Part shown: positions 8,666 through 18,099 of the stretch, in pieces
Layout of the letters: every line of letters starts with the position of its first letter
How positions within the stretch are numbered: position 1 is the stretch's first letter
Assembly: GCA_937132085.1 (NCBI GenBank)
Contig: CAKZNV010000104.1
Location: 1-50,133, forward strand
Direction of reading: 5' to 3'
From: an uncultured Rubritalea sp.
GTDB lineage: Bacteria > Verrucomicrobiota > Verrucomicrobiia > Verrucomicrobiales > Akkermansiaceae
DNA length: 50,133 nucleotides
The notes under the pieces: generated by a model
Database searches by the model: none
The model's input: the letters and a program-made list of their open reading frames with translations, nothing else
Told to the model about the DNA's origin: nothing
Program-made: the position numbers and the translations under genes

Positions 8666-8683
8666 TAAAAATAGATTAATTTG

Positions 8684-9466
8684 CTACTTCTTGCGACGTA
8701 GAATCAAAGCAAGTCCACCAAGTCCTAGAAGAGCAGTTGAGCTTGGCTCTGGAACAGGAGTGACGATAGAGTCGAAAGTTACGCCTCCAATTGTTGCACG
8801 TGTATTACCCGTGCCATTTGATCCCCATATTTCGATGTCATCACCATTTGATAATCCCGTGATATCAAAGAAATACATATCCATAGAACCATTGTGGTCA
8901 TTGGTTACCATTGTTGCATCTGCATTCGTAGCACCTGCAACCATTCGTAAGCTTGTGATGCCAATAGAAGGATCACCTAATGAATCGGCAATAACACCTA
9001 CACGGATGGTTTCGCCAGCAGCCATATCTCTGTTCATTGTATAGCTAAAGAGTTCTTGGATTGCATCTGCAGAAGATCCATCCAGTCCTGCGTATCCAAC
9101 ATTGACTATTGCTACACCATCTGGAGCAAGAGCATCCTCCGAACCGTTGAAAGAACCTGAGGAGCCAGCACCAGCTCCAGTATAAGAAATGGCTGATGTA
9201 TAGCTTGGTGAACTTGCTAAAGCGCTAAACAACACAGCACTAGTTCCTCCTGTATCATTCGCCGTATTCATGATGATGTAGCCATCACTACCATAGATAT
9301 TGTTACCGTCAATGTCTTGAGATTTAACTGTTGCAGCGCTGCTCCATCGACCTACTTCAAAAGAGTTCGGATTATCAGCAAGACTTGACGAAAAGGTGAT
9401 CGCACCTTGTGAGCTGCCTGTTAGGGCGAGTAGAGCTAGAGTGATTTTTTTTGTTAGTTTCATCAT
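8684..9466 (-). CDS. PEP-CTERM secreted protein
   Basis: About 260 residues from the ATG at 9466 (MMKLTKKITLALLALTGSSQGA, a good signal peptide). The frame is open to 9520, but that upstream part is not signal-like. The chosen ATG follows AACACT, the same leader as the PEP-CTERM gene at 30916. The mature region is a beta-rich Gly/Ser/Asn-rich domain of about 200 residues. The end VPEPSSTALLGLGGLALILR plus RKK is a textbook PEP-CTERM signal. The function is unknown; such proteins are exported and processed by an exosortase that is not encoded in this window. Confidence 0.85.
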   Translation of the reverse strand: MMKLTKKITLALLALTGSSQGAITFSSSLADNPNSFEVGRWSSAATVKSQDIDGNNIYGSDGYIIMNTANDTGGTSAVLFSALASSPSYTSAISYTGAGAGSSGSFNGSEDALAPDGVAIVNVGYAGLDGSSADAIQELFSYTMNRDMAAGETIRVGVIADSLGDPSIGITSLRMVAGATNADATMVTNDHNGSMDMYFFDITGLSNGDDIEIWGSNGTGNTRATIGGVTFDSIVTPVPEPSSTALLGLGGLALILRRKK

Positions 9467-9769
9467 AGTGTTTTTTATTAGTGTTTCGATTTTAGTATCT
9501 TTCACGCACTGGAGATACATTGTTACAGATCTCCCTGTTGCGTATTGCCAATGTATCTATCGGGTGTGTTTAATTCTTGGTTGTTTGCGCCGTTTTTTAG
9601 TATTAGTCTGCCGTTTGACTTTGTGGTCACGTGTCTATCTTTTGTGTTAACCAGCTCATCATGTTGGAATGAATGATTAGTTATGGCCATAGAGAAAAGC
9701 TGAGTGGTTTAAAAAATGGACCACTCAGTTTCTGATAAATAAGTTGATAGAATAAGGTATCTAAAAGCT
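9467..9769. promoter_or_regulatory. Divergent intergenic region before the sialidase gene
   Basis: About 300 bases separate the PEP-CTERM gene and the sialidase, so both promoters must lie here. The only clear structure is an inverted repeat at 9700-9728: CTGAGTGGT, an 11-base loop containing AAAAAA, then ACCACTCAG, extendable by A/T pairs. It sits about 40 bases before the sialidase ATG and may be an operator or a leader hairpin. No gene was seen in the remainder. Confidence 0.4.
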
Positions 9770-11347
9770 ATGAAACCAATCATTCTAATCCTAGTGACTA
9801 CCTTGTGTAGCGCTTTCATGAGCCAAGCTACTGAAACACTCATCCGCAATGGTGAAATAAAATCAAAAGAGATATCTGCGAAAAGCTGGGAACTCAATGG
9901 AACTCAACTTACTGCTAGCGGTGTTGGCAATCTTCTTTCCTGTCGAAATCTGATTGCTGGAGGAGATTTTACTATTGAAGCTAAATTAACTCTTAAAGAA
10001 CTCAATGGTTCGGCCGCTAGTCTCATGCTCGGTTCGTCTCACTTCGGTCTGGATGGTAGAGGCAAGAAGCTTTTCCTTGAGGGCTTAGATTTTCCTAAAA
10101 ACGATCTTGGTTCCAATGCTACTTATCTTAAAGCTGGGAAAGAGTTCGCTCTGACTATTACTCGTAAATCTGATCAGCTTACTATTACTATCGATGGAAA
10201 AGAGGTGACCTCGTTCAAATACCACAATAACGAAATATCTGGTTTTGGACTCCGACCTCACCGCAACACAATGAGTGTGTCTGAACTCACTTTTGATGGA
10301 AAGTTTGCTAAAGTGCCTGAGCTGGACTTTGTGTTCGCTTGCGGTGACGATGGTCACAAATCCTACCGAATCCCTTCTGTCATCAAGACGAAAAAGGGGA
10401 CACTGATCGCTTCATGCGAGGCTAGAGTTCACAATGCGCACGATTCAGGTGACATTAACCTCGCTATCAAACGCTCTACTGACCATGGCAAGACTTGGTC
10501 GAAGCTCACTATCCTGCGAGACATCAAGCAGACAGCTGGTAATCCATGCCCAGTAGTGGATCAAGAAACAGGGCGTATCGTCATGGTCTTCTGTGAGATG
10601 GATCACTATGAAGCTCATGTCATTCAGGGGAAATCTGAGCGACGAGTCTTTACTACCTTTTCAGATGATGATGGGATCACGTGGTCTGACCCAGTCAATA
10701 TCACTGAGAGCGTCAATCCAGACGGCAAATACAACTGGCTCGCTGCTGGTCCAGGTGTAGGTATCCAGATTCAACATGGTGAGCACAAGGGGCGCATGGT
10801 CGTTCCATTTGCAAATACTTCGAAAAAGGACTTCGGGGTGCACACCATTTACTCAGATGACAAAGGGAAAACATGGAAAGCTAGTAACTTTATAAACGGT
10901 GGTTGCAACGAAAGTCAACTCGTGGAGCTTAGCGACGGTCGTCTAATGCTCAACATGCGTATGCAACATGGCCGAAGAGGGTATCGTGGTATTTCATACA
11001 GCAAGGATGGTGGTGAAAAATGGTCAGAACTCACATACGATGACGAACTCAATGACTCAACTTGCCAAGCTAGTATTATCACCCACGAGGGTGATAATAA
11101 GCGTTATACAATATTCTCAAATCCAGCCACTGGCGGACGTAATGGTATGACGATCAAGGTCTCAACAGATGATGGTGAAACATGGCCGTTGAAGAAGCTA
11201 ATCTATCCACGTTCTGCAGGATACTCATGCATCGTAGTTACAGACGATAACCATCTGCTTTGCTTGTTTGAAGGCGGACCTAATCACTATGCCGAAAGTG
11301 GTATAGCTACTATACGAGTGCCTCTTGCGGAACTGAAGATAAAGTAA
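9770..11347 (+). CDS. Secreted exo-alpha-sialidase (GH33-like) with N-terminal LamG-like domain
   Basis: 525 residues. The signal peptide (about 1-21) is followed by a concanavalin/LamG-like sandwich (about 35-178, DFTIEAKLTLKELNG and DQLTITIDGKEVTSF), then a six-bladed sialidase domain (about 185-525). Seen directly: SYRIPSV with the first triad Arg at 200, five Asp-box repeats (STDHGKTW, FSDDDGITW, YSDDKGKTW, YSKDGGEKW, STDDGETW), LNMRMQHG and GGRNGMTI supplying the other triad arginines, and GYSC plus CLFEGG for the Tyr/Glu pair. The role would be release of terminal sialic acid or a related nonulosonate from glycans in the periplasm or outside. No sialic acid lyase, kinase or transporter is present in the window, so the product is used elsewhere or another acidic sugar is the target. 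Confidence 0.9.
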   Translation: MKPIILILVTTLCSAFMSQATETLIRNGEIKSKEISAKSWELNGTQLTASGVGNLLSCRNLIAGGDFTIEAKLTLKELNGSAASLMLGSSHFGLDGRGKKLFLEGLDFPKNDLGSNATYLKAGKEFALTITRKSDQLTITIDGKEVTSFKYHNNEISGFGLRPHRNTMSVSELTFDGKFAKVPELDFVFACGDDGHKSYRIPSVIKTKKGTLIASCEARVHNAHDSGDINLAIKRSTDHGKTWSKLTILRDIKQTAGNPCPVVDQETGRIVMVFCEMDHYEAHVIQGKSERRVFTTFSDDDGITWSDPVNITESVNPDGKYNWLAAGPGVGIQIQHGEHKGRMVVPFANTSKKDFGVHTIYSDDKGKTWKASNFINGGCNESQLVELSDGRLMLNMRMQHGRRGYRGISYSKDGGEKWSELTYDDELNDSTCQASIITHEGDNKRYTIFSNPATGGRNGMTIKVSTDDGETWPLKKLIYPRSAGYSCIVVTDDNHLLCLFEGGPNHYAESGIATIRVPLAELKIK

Positions 11348-11366
11348 GCCAAGGAACTAGTGTTCT

Positions 11367-12221
11367 CTAATCAGGGAACACAATCGCACGGTTATTGTGG
11401 ATGATGGTGCGGTCGTTGACGTGGTAGCGGATGCCTCTGGCGATAGCGTCTCGTTCACTATCACGGCCTAGACGCATGAGGTCTTTGGCGGTGTGGAAGT
11501 GTTGCACTCGCTTGACTTCTTGCTCAATGATTGGCCCTGCATCGAGATCTGCGGTGACGTAGTGGCAGGTAGCTCCGATAAATTTGACACCACGCTCGTA
11601 GGCTTGGCGGTAGGGATTGGCTCCGATGAAGGCTGGTAAGAATGAGTGGTGGATGTTGATGATCTTGCCGCTGAATTCTTGGCAGAACCAATCTGGTAAA
11701 ATCTGCATGAAGCGAGCGAGAACGGTGAGTTCTACCTTTTGCTCAACGAGTAGTTCGCGGATTTGTTTGAAGCCTGCTTCTTTTTTGTCGCCGTCCATCT
11801 CGATATGATGGAAGGGGATGCCTGCTTTTTCGGCGATAGCCTGACAGACATCACGATTGCCAATGATCGAGGTGATTTCGATTGGCATTTCACCTAGCTT
11901 GGTGCGCCAGAGAATTTCGTTGAGGCAGTGGTCGGTCTTGGTGACTAGCACGGCGGTGCGCATCTTGTAGGGCTGATGGCGGAAGTGCCAAGTGGCGTCG
12001 AGTGATTTACCGAGGGTTTTAAAACCATCGATAAAATCTTGCACTTCCACGCTGAGCTTAGAGGTGTCAATTTCTACTCGTGCGAAAAACTTATCGTTGG
12101 CAGCGTCTGTGAATTGAGAAAACTCGACGAGGTTTCCCGCATAGTCTGCTACGTAGGATGCTATTTTAGCAACGATGCCGTGTTGGTCAGGGCAGTCGAC
12201 TTTAAGAATGAGGCCTTTCAT
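11367..12221 (-). CDS. purU: Formyltetrahydrofolate deformylase
   Basis: 284 residues, normal for PurU. An N-terminal ACT domain (1-80, LKVDCPDQHGIVAKIASYV) is followed by a formyl-transferase/hydrolase fold with the catalytic triad region: Asn189 and His191 in IINIHHSFLPAF and Asp227 in TADLDAGP. It hydrolyses 10-formyl-THF to THF and formate. The gene lies 43 bases behind a folate-linked demethylating flavoprotein on the same strand. That arrangement fits recycling of THF loaded with one-carbon units from N-methyl groups, as PurU does next to sarcosine-use genes in other bacteria. Confidence 0.95.
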   Translation of the reverse strand: MKGLILKVDCPDQHGIVAKIASYVADYAGNLVEFSQFTDAANDKFFARVEIDTSKLSVEVQDFIDGFKTLGKSLDATWHFRHQPYKMRTAVLVTKTDHCLNEILWRTKLGEMPIEITSIIGNRDVCQAIAEKAGIPFHHIEMDGDKKEAGFKQIRELLVEQKVELTVLARFMQILPDWFCQEFSGKIINIHHSFLPAFIGANPYRQAYERGVKFIGATCHYVTADLDAGPIIEQEVKRVQHFHTAKDLMRLGRDSERDAIARGIRYHVNDRTIIHNNRAIVFPD

Positions 12222-12264
12222 GGTGAATTTTCTACACGATTTGACTAGCTATGGATAGCAACAA

Positions 12265-14784
12265 TTACGCCATTACTTTTTCACGTTTAGGATCGTAGGC
12301 GCTGGAGAACTGAGCGGTGGCTTTATGTGACTTGGAGAAGTTGATTATGGAGAATTCTCCTTCTTTGAGGTGACTAAGTTTGATCGGTTCTTCTGCTTTG
12401 ATATAGCCTAGAGCAACGCTTCTTCCTAGAGTGGGGCTGTAGGCTGCACTAGTGGTGTAGCCGACTTTTTTGCCATTCCATAAAATAGGTTCACTGCCCC
12501 AGAGGATGATTTCTGGGTCATCTAGAATGAGTGTGACGAGGCGTTTTGTTAGACCTTTTGATGCGGATGCTTTCAGGTCTAACAGGGCTTGCTTGCCGAT
12601 GAAATCAGTATCCCAGTCGATAGCAAATCCTAGGCCTGCTTCGAGTGGAGTCTCATCTGGTGAGAGTTCGTGGCCTAGTGCACGATAGCCTTTTTCTATG
12701 CGCATAGTGGAGATGGCATTATTGCCAGCTGGTCTGAGGGCGGGGTCGGCAGACATGAGGATATCCCAGAGTTGGGGCGCCTGGTCTGCGGAAACATGAA
12801 GCTCCCAGCCGAGTTCTCCTACATAAGTTAATCTGATCGCTCGGACTTCAATGTCAGCAATGGTAATGAGTCTTGAGTTTCCGAATGTGAAACTGTCATT
12901 GCTGAAATCAGCGGCACTGACTTTTTCTAATAAGGATCGTGAGTTAGGTCCCATGAGTGACATGACTGAACGTTGCTCAGAGATGTCTGTTAGAGTGGCG
13001 TCAGCGCCTTCTGGAGTGTGGCGCATGATCCAATCATAGTCTCGCATCTGCTGACCAGTGGCAGTGATGATGTAGAAACTATCTTTAGCTTCTCGAACTA
13101 CGGTGAGGTCACTTTCGAATGTTCCTTTTTCATTGAAGACTCCAGTGTAGACAGTTTTCCCGATGGGGACATCGATATTACCACCGCAGACACGTTGGAG
13201 AATACTGAGGGCGTCTTTACCTTTGAATTGGTATTTTGCAAAAGTGGATTGATCTAACAGGACGACGTTTTCTCGGCAGGATTTGACTTCTTCCGCTGTC
13301 CATTTCTGCCAGTTTTGTTCTAAGAATGAATATTCGACTTCAGCCTTCTCGCCTTTTGGCGCATAGAAAAATGGTCTTTCCCAACCAGCGGTTTCTCCAA
13401 AGTAGGCATTATGCTGTTTGTGCTTTTCGTAGAGCGCTGATGACCTGATATCTCTGGCTGTTTCCATTTGTCTGCCTGGCCAAGACATCTGGTAGTGCAG
13501 GCCTAGGACTTCGCTGACACGTTCTTGAAGATATTTTCTACCATTCTGGAATGGCATGAATCGTTTGATATCTACGCTACATAGATCGAGAGTCATTCCG
13601 CCATTCTCTATCCATTCGACTGCATACTTGGCAGCACCCGGTGAGCAGGCTATGCCAGCTGAGTTCCAGCCGCCGAGGATGAAGAGACCTTCGGTCATGA
13701 ACGGCTGTCCCATGATGAAATTGTTATCTGGAGTGAAGGCTTCTGGACCGTTGACGAATTTGACTACATCGTCTCTGGTGATGCCTTGGAGTCGGTGCAT
13801 ATGGTCTGCGAACGGTTCAGCGAAATCTGGCCAGTCAGGCTCTAACAAGTCATGAGCAAAGTGATTAGGAACAGCGTCACCAATCTGCCATGGCTTAGAG
13901 CGTTTCTTAAATGCACCTAGCTTGAGTCCTCCATCGTCCAAGGCTCGGAAGTAGAGACCAGCATTGGGGTCTCGGGTGCAGGGGCTATTTCGAGTGACTC
14001 CTTCGATGGGCTTAGTGATGACGTAGTGGTGCTCGCATGGATAGACTGGGATATCGATCCCAGCTTCGAGACCTAGTTGACGCATCCACATGTTGCCTGC
14101 CATGACGACCCAGTCGGCTGAAATTTCTCCTTGGTCGGTAGCTACGCCAGTGATGCGCTTGATGCCTAGAGAGTTTTCTGAGTGGATGAGTTTGTGAGCT
14201 CGGACGCCTTCGACGATTTTCACACCGCGTTGCATAGCACCTTTGGCAAAGGCTGTGGTGGCTTCACCAGGTAGGACTCTGCCGTCGCCGGGGAGGTAGA
14301 TTCCGCCAGTGAGATCTGTGGTGTTGAGCATTGGCCAGTAGTTGGCACATTGTTCTCCGCTGATGAGTGTGGCTTCTACTCCGAAGACTTCTGCCATGGC
14401 GGCATTTCTCTGGAGCTGGCGTAGACGTTCATCGCATGATGCAAGCTGGAGTCCTCCACATTGAAGCCAGCCTGGATCGTGACCAGTGTCGTCTAGCAGA
14501 CTAGCAAAAATTTCAGTCGAAGCTTTATTGACCTTGGTCTGAGCTGAGCTAGCACGGAGTTGTCCTACCTGCCCCGCGGAGTGCCAGGTCGTTCCAGAAG
14601 CGATAGTAGATTGTTCTAGGAGAACTACATCCTTCCAGCCAGCTAAAGCGAGTTGGTATGCCATGCTAGTGCCAGCGATACCTCCACCGACAACGACGAT
14701 TTTAGCTCGCTGAGGTAGCTCTAGCTGTGGAAATTGATACTCAGCTTTAACTGGAGTGTTTGTGTGGAGTGTTTGGATATTCAT
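12265..14784 (-). CDS. Dimethylglycine/sarcosine dehydrogenase-like FAD and THF enzyme
   Basis: 839 residues, the length of mitochondrial-type dimethylglycine or sarcosine dehydrogenases. It has a DAO-type FAD domain (about 27-400; GGGIAG at 33-38), a TTWHSAGQ motif whose His68 matches the covalently flavinylated histidine, a FAO-like middle, and a C-terminal aminomethyltransferase (GCV_T) domain (about 470-835; FNEKGTFESDLTV, GELGWELH) that binds tetrahydrofolate. It should oxidatively remove N-methyl groups and pass the carbon to THF. The substrate cannot be read from sequence: sarcosine, dimethylglycine or another N-methyl amine is possible. It is co-directional with purU and near phosphonate genes, and diverges from the Hsp70 gene over a 187-bp region with repeats. 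Confidence 0.85.
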   Translation of the reverse strand: MNIQTLHTNTPVKAEYQFPQLELPQRAKIVVVGGGIAGTSMAYQLALAGWKDVVLLEQSTIASGTTWHSAGQVGQLRASSAQTKVNKASTEIFASLLDDTGHDPGWLQCGGLQLASCDERLRQLQRNAAMAEVFGVEATLISGEQCANYWPMLNTTDLTGGIYLPGDGRVLPGEATTAFAKGAMQRGVKIVEGVRAHKLIHSENSLGIKRITGVATDQGEISADWVVMAGNMWMRQLGLEAGIDIPVYPCEHHYVITKPIEGVTRNSPCTRDPNAGLYFRALDDGGLKLGAFKKRSKPWQIGDAVPNHFAHDLLEPDWPDFAEPFADHMHRLQGITRDDVVKFVNGPEAFTPDNNFIMGQPFMTEGLFILGGWNSAGIACSPGAAKYAVEWIENGGMTLDLCSVDIKRFMPFQNGRKYLQERVSEVLGLHYQMSWPGRQMETARDIRSSALYEKHKQHNAYFGETAGWERPFFYAPKGEKAEVEYSFLEQNWQKWTAEEVKSCRENVVLLDQSTFAKYQFKGKDALSILQRVCGGNIDVPIGKTVYTGVFNEKGTFESDLTVVREAKDSFYIITATGQQMRDYDWIMRHTPEGADATLTDISEQRSVMSLMGPNSRSLLEKVSAADFSNDSFTFGNSRLITIADIEVRAIRLTYVGELGWELHVSADQAPQLWDILMSADPALRPAGNNAISTMRIEKGYRALGHELSPDETPLEAGLGFAIDWDTDFIGKQALLDLKASASKGLTKRLVTLILDDPEIILWGSEPILWNGKKVGYTTSAAYSPTLGRSVALGYIKAEEPIKLSHLKEGEFSIINFSKSHKATAQFSSAYDPKREKVMA

Positions 14785-14791
14785 TATGTGA

Positions 14792-14888
14792 AATGACGTT
14801 TATCATTCATTTCAGATTAGCGTCAAAAATGGAGGAATGAAACGTCTATCATTTAGCAAAAAGGGTAAGTTGATTGGCAAAAGGGGTA
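14792..14888. promoter_or_regulatory. Repeated candidate operators between the flavoprotein and Hsp70 genes
   Basis: Two copies of an inverted repeat AATGA-(6 or 8 bases)-TCATT occur at 14792-14807 and 14836-14853. They share the core ACGT(T/C)TATCATT. Two direct repeats GCAAAA(A/G)GGGTA follow at 14856-14867 and 14877-14888, spaced 21 bp, i.e. two helical turns. This is the only upstream region of both divergent genes, so transcription-factor binding is likely. The regulator is unknown. Confidence 0.45.
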
Positions 14889-14971
14889 GAGAAGATCAGA
14901 GGTGGTTACTGAAGTTGTGTTTTTAACTTGGTTTCAGTTGCATTTGTGTGTGGTGGGATTATTACTCGGAG

Positions 14972-16777
14972 ATGGCTGAAGACATTATTGGGATAGATCT
15001 GGGAACTACGAACTCTGCAGTAGGTGTGGTAGAGAGTGGATTCCCTATTTTGCTAGCAGATGCTGAAGGAAATAGGATTACGCCAAGTGTGGTAAGCTAT
15101 TCAAGTGACGGGAAGATTACTGTAGGCCGTGCTGCTCAGCGCAGTAGGCTTAGTGGAATGCCAGTGGTGAGCAGTGTGAAGCGCTACATGGGGAGTCGAT
15201 ATAGTGAAGTGGCAGAGGATGATTTCTGTGTGCCATTAGTCGATGCAGGATCAGGTCAGGCGGGATTAAGGGTTGGTGGAAACGTGGTGAGCCCTGAAGA
15301 GGTGAGTGCTGAAATTTTAAAACATCTGAAAGCGGTGGCTGAAAATCAGCTAGACCGAGTGGTGAGTAAAGCGGTGATCACGGTTCCAGCTTACTATAAT
15401 GATGCGCAGAGAAATGCGACGAAGGTGGCTGGTGAGTTGGCTGGTCTAGAGGTAGTGAGAATCATCAGCGAACCTACAGCAGCGGCTCTGGCTTACGGGC
15501 TCGATAAGCTGGATGAGTCAGCGAAAGTAGCTGTGTATGATTATGGTGGTGGAACGTTCGATGTATCGATTTTAGAAATGAAGGAAGGTTTGTTCCATGT
15601 GCTGGCAACGGCTGGGGATACAAGGCTAGGTGGAGATGATCTGGATGAGATAGTAGCTCGCTGGTGCAGTGCGCAGGTGGATGGTCTAGAGTATGATTCG
15701 CTTAGCGAACAGGAAAGACAGCGTCTGTTAGATGAAGCTAGAGTGGTGAAAGAGAAACTGACAGATGTTGATTCTGTTAGATTTCAGATACCATTTTTCA
15801 GAGAGTCTGTGAATGTCGATGTGGAGCTGAGTTTGGCTGCTTTTGATAAGCTGGTGCAACATGAAATTAGTAAGACGGCAAGATACTGCAAGCAGGTTTT
15901 GTTAGACTCTGGGGTGACTGATTTAGATAAAGTAGTGCTAGTAGGAGGCTCGACTAGAGTTCCTGCTGTGCGAAGTTTAGTCGCTGAAGTATTCGGTCTA
16001 GAGCCAGATGTGAGTCAGCATCCAGATGAGGCAGTGGCACTTGGTGCGGTGATTCAGGCTGGAATGCTTAGCGGTGCATTGAGAGAATTAGTTTTGTTAG
16101 ATGTGACTCCGTTGAGTTTAGGGATTGAGACATTGGGTGGGTTGATGAATGTGATTATTCCACGGAATACTACGATCCCATGCAAGGCTGGTGAGATGTT
16201 TACCAATGCTGTGGCGAACCAGAAATCTATGATGGTGCGTGTGATGCAGGGTGAGCGTGAAATGGCGAGAGATAACTGGGAGTTAGGTAAAGTGGATGTG
16301 GAGTTCTCTCCTGCGGCGAAAGGTCAGGCTAGAGTGGGTGTGCAGTTTTCTATCGATGAGAACGGTATCCTCGAAGTGCTGACGAGAGATGTAGAGACGG
16401 GGAAAGATACGATTTTAGAAATCAATAGTGCCGCTGTGGATGTGGCAGATGATGCTGTAGAAAAAATGGTGTCCGAGAGTGTGGACTACGCCTTTGATGA
16501 TATGGCGGAGCGAGTCTTCACTGAGGCTAAACTAAAAGCTGAAGAGCTACTGCCAGCTGTGACTGCTGGTTTAGAACAAGTGGCAGATGATATGGATGCT
16601 GAGGATCTAACAGAAATTCAAGAAGCCAAATCAAGCGTAGAATTAGCTCTAGCAGGAGATAATGCGAATCAGCTGAAATCAGCTGTGCAGAGACTGGATA
16701 AAGCAACTGAGCACATGGCTGCTATATTGGTAGAGAAAGCGATGGAAGCCGCTCTCATGCGTAAGCTCGAAGGTTAG
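14972..16777 (+). CDS. Hsp70 (DnaK-like) chaperone
   Basis: About 601 residues from the ATG at 14972 ([15 protein letters not shown]); a GTG at 14948 would add eight residues. The ATPase domain shows [47 protein letters not shown] and [10 protein letters not shown]. The linker is [13 protein letters not shown] and the substrate-binding domain contains [13 protein letters not shown]. The lid helix ends [10 protein letters not shown] without the disordered tail of housekeeping DnaK, and no grpE or dnaJ is adjacent. It is shorter than E. coli DnaK and closer to HscA in length, so it may be a secondary Hsp70 paralogue. It converges on the DUF5690-like gene with 5 bases between stops. Confidence 0.9.
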   Translation: MAEDIIGIDLGTTNSAVGVVESGFPILLADAEGNRITPSVVSYSSDGKITVGRAAQRSRLSGMPVVSSVKRYMGSRYSEVAEDDFCVPLVDAGSGQAGLRVGGNVVSPEEVSAEILKHLKAVAENQLDRVVSKAVITVPAYYNDAQRNATKVAGELAGLEVVRIISEPTAAALAYGLDKLDESAKVAVYDYGGGTFDVSILEMKEGLFHVLATAGDTRLGGDDLDEIVARWCSAQVDGLEYDSLSEQERQRLLDEARVVKEKLTDVDSVRFQIPFFRESVNVDVELSLAAFDKLVQHEISKTARYCKQVLLDSGVTDLDKVVLVGGSTRVPAVRSLVAEVFGLEPDVSQHPDEAVALGAVIQAGMLSGALRELVLLDVTPLSLGIETLGGLMNVIIPRNTTIPCKAGEMFTNAVANQKSMMVRVMQGEREMARDNWELGKVDVEFSPAAKGQARVGVQFSIDENGILEVLTRDVETGKDTILEINSAAVDVADDAVEKMVSESVDYAFDDMAERVFTEAKLKAEELLPAVTAGLEQVADDMDAEDLTEIQEAKSSVELALAGDNANQLKSAVQRLDKATEHMAAILVEKAMEAALMRKLEG

Positions 16778-16782
16778 AAAAC

Positions 16783-18093
16783 TTAGGCTTTAAGCTTGTT
16801 TCTTAAATAGATAGCGAGACCGATCGATGATAGCGGGACTGTGATCATCACGATGTAGCTGACGACACTGAGCACACCTAGCCACTGGATTTCGATGTCC
16901 CAGAACTTTGTTAGGATGTCTTTTAGCATATAAACTCCGACTGTAGATAGGTAGCCATAGGAATCAGCAAGAACGATAATGAAACTGGCGGTGGCAATGG
17001 TGTGGAGTGACGCGAGAAGTCGCTCAATGAGGATTACTTGGTAAGGAACGAAAGCGAGATAGAGGCCGATGCCATTCATCACATAAAACTCCTTTGGGCT
17101 GAGGTGGCCTGCTTTTAGGAGAATAGTGGCTGAGCCTAGTAAAATAGAGCCAAATGAGATGATGCAGAGGTTAGCCCAGACAGCTTTCCTATGATTCTTA
17201 ATTTTAGCAAAGATGAGCATAGCTGCGATGACGCAGAGTCCTACTAGAGCTTCTATGCCAGCAAAGTCTGATGCAGTGACTGTGTGACCTAGCTCACGGA
17301 GAATATCATCCATGAAGCTGTCGCGTATATCACGGTAGGTCATGAGGCAAAGGTAGCCAAGAACGAGAAGGAGTATACCAGGAAAATAGGTGCGGATGAA
17401 GCTGCGCCGTTCAGCATGATTCATGGGAGCTCTCTCAGTTCTGTTCTCGATGTCTTTGGCTGAAGGAGGGGGGACTTGGTAGAGCATGGCTAGCGCAAGA
17501 AAAAGCACAGGAAGAAAAATAGCCCCTGTAGTGACGGGCATCCAGAACTCGGAGACGCCTAAGGTGTCGATGGTCCATCGACCTACAGCTTTGACGATGC
17601 CAGAGGAGAAAATAATGCTAACGCTCATTGCTAATCCTAGGAATTCCGTGACTCGTCTACCTTCAAGAATACCAAAGATAAGTGACCAAACCATGCCTAG
17701 TGGTAGTCCATTTAAGAATAGGAAAATGAGGTTATAGGGACGTGGGCAGAGGGCGAACAATAGCAACATTACTTCAGCGAACAGAATCAAATAAAGCACC
17801 ATTGGCACTCGCTTTTTCATGGGAGCCTCTGAAGCTACCTTGATGCCAATGAACTTAGAGCTCATGTAGCCAAGTAGCTGAGAAATCACTGCAATAGACT
17901 TGTAGCCAAAGGTAACGCCAAAGAGTGTGAAGGCGTCAAGTCCTGTGTAACCCGTAGCGGTAAAGGGCTTACGGAATGCATACATACTGGCGTATGCAGC
18001 GAATGCTGCGATCATCGCGTAGATGACAAAGACGGCTTTAGGTTGCTTATTAAGCCAGTGTCCTACGCGAGTGATCGATGATTCGTTTTGCAT
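16783..18093 (-). CDS. MFS-type transporter, DUF5690-like
   Basis: 436 residues with about 11-12 hydrophobic helices, an MFS-like layout, and the segment AAYASMYAFRKPFTATGYTG, which recalls DUF5690 and the organophosphate:phosphate antiporter branch (YAFRKPF). A cytoplasmic loop rich in charge (AKDIENRTERAPMNHAERRS) separates the halves. The gene starts 6 bases after the stop of phnY, so it is in the phosphonate transcript. I infer that it imports the phosphonate substrate or an organophosphorus intermediate. No ABC-type PhnCDE is present in the window. Assignment to DUF5690 is by recollection of the motif and needs a profile search. Confidence 0.7.
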   Translation of the reverse strand: MQNESSITRVGHWLNKQPKAVFVIYAMIAAFAAYASMYAFRKPFTATGYTGLDAFTLFGVTFGYKSIAVISQLLGYMSSKFIGIKVASEAPMKKRVPMVLYLILFAEVMLLLFALCPRPYNLIFLFLNGLPLGMVWSLIFGILEGRRVTEFLGLAMSVSIIFSSGIVKAVGRWTIDTLGVSEFWMPVTTGAIFLPVLFLALAMLYQVPPPSAKDIENRTERAPMNHAERRSFIRTYFPGILLLVLGYLCLMTYRDIRDSFMDDILRELGHTVTASDFAGIEALVGLCVIAAMLIFAKIKNHRKAVWANLCIISFGSILLGSATILLKAGHLSPKEFYVMNGIGLYLAFVPYQVILIERLLASLHTIATASFIIVLADSYGYLSTVGVYMLKDILTKFWDIEIQWLGVLSVVSYIVMITVPLSSIGLAIYLRNKLKA

Positions 18094-18099
18094 AATGTG

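Noticed and set aside
11360-11381. GTGTTCTC / GGGAACAC stem between the sialidase and purU stops
   Set aside because: It overlaps the purU stop codon, has a wobble pair and no T-run in either direction, so it is too weak to list.
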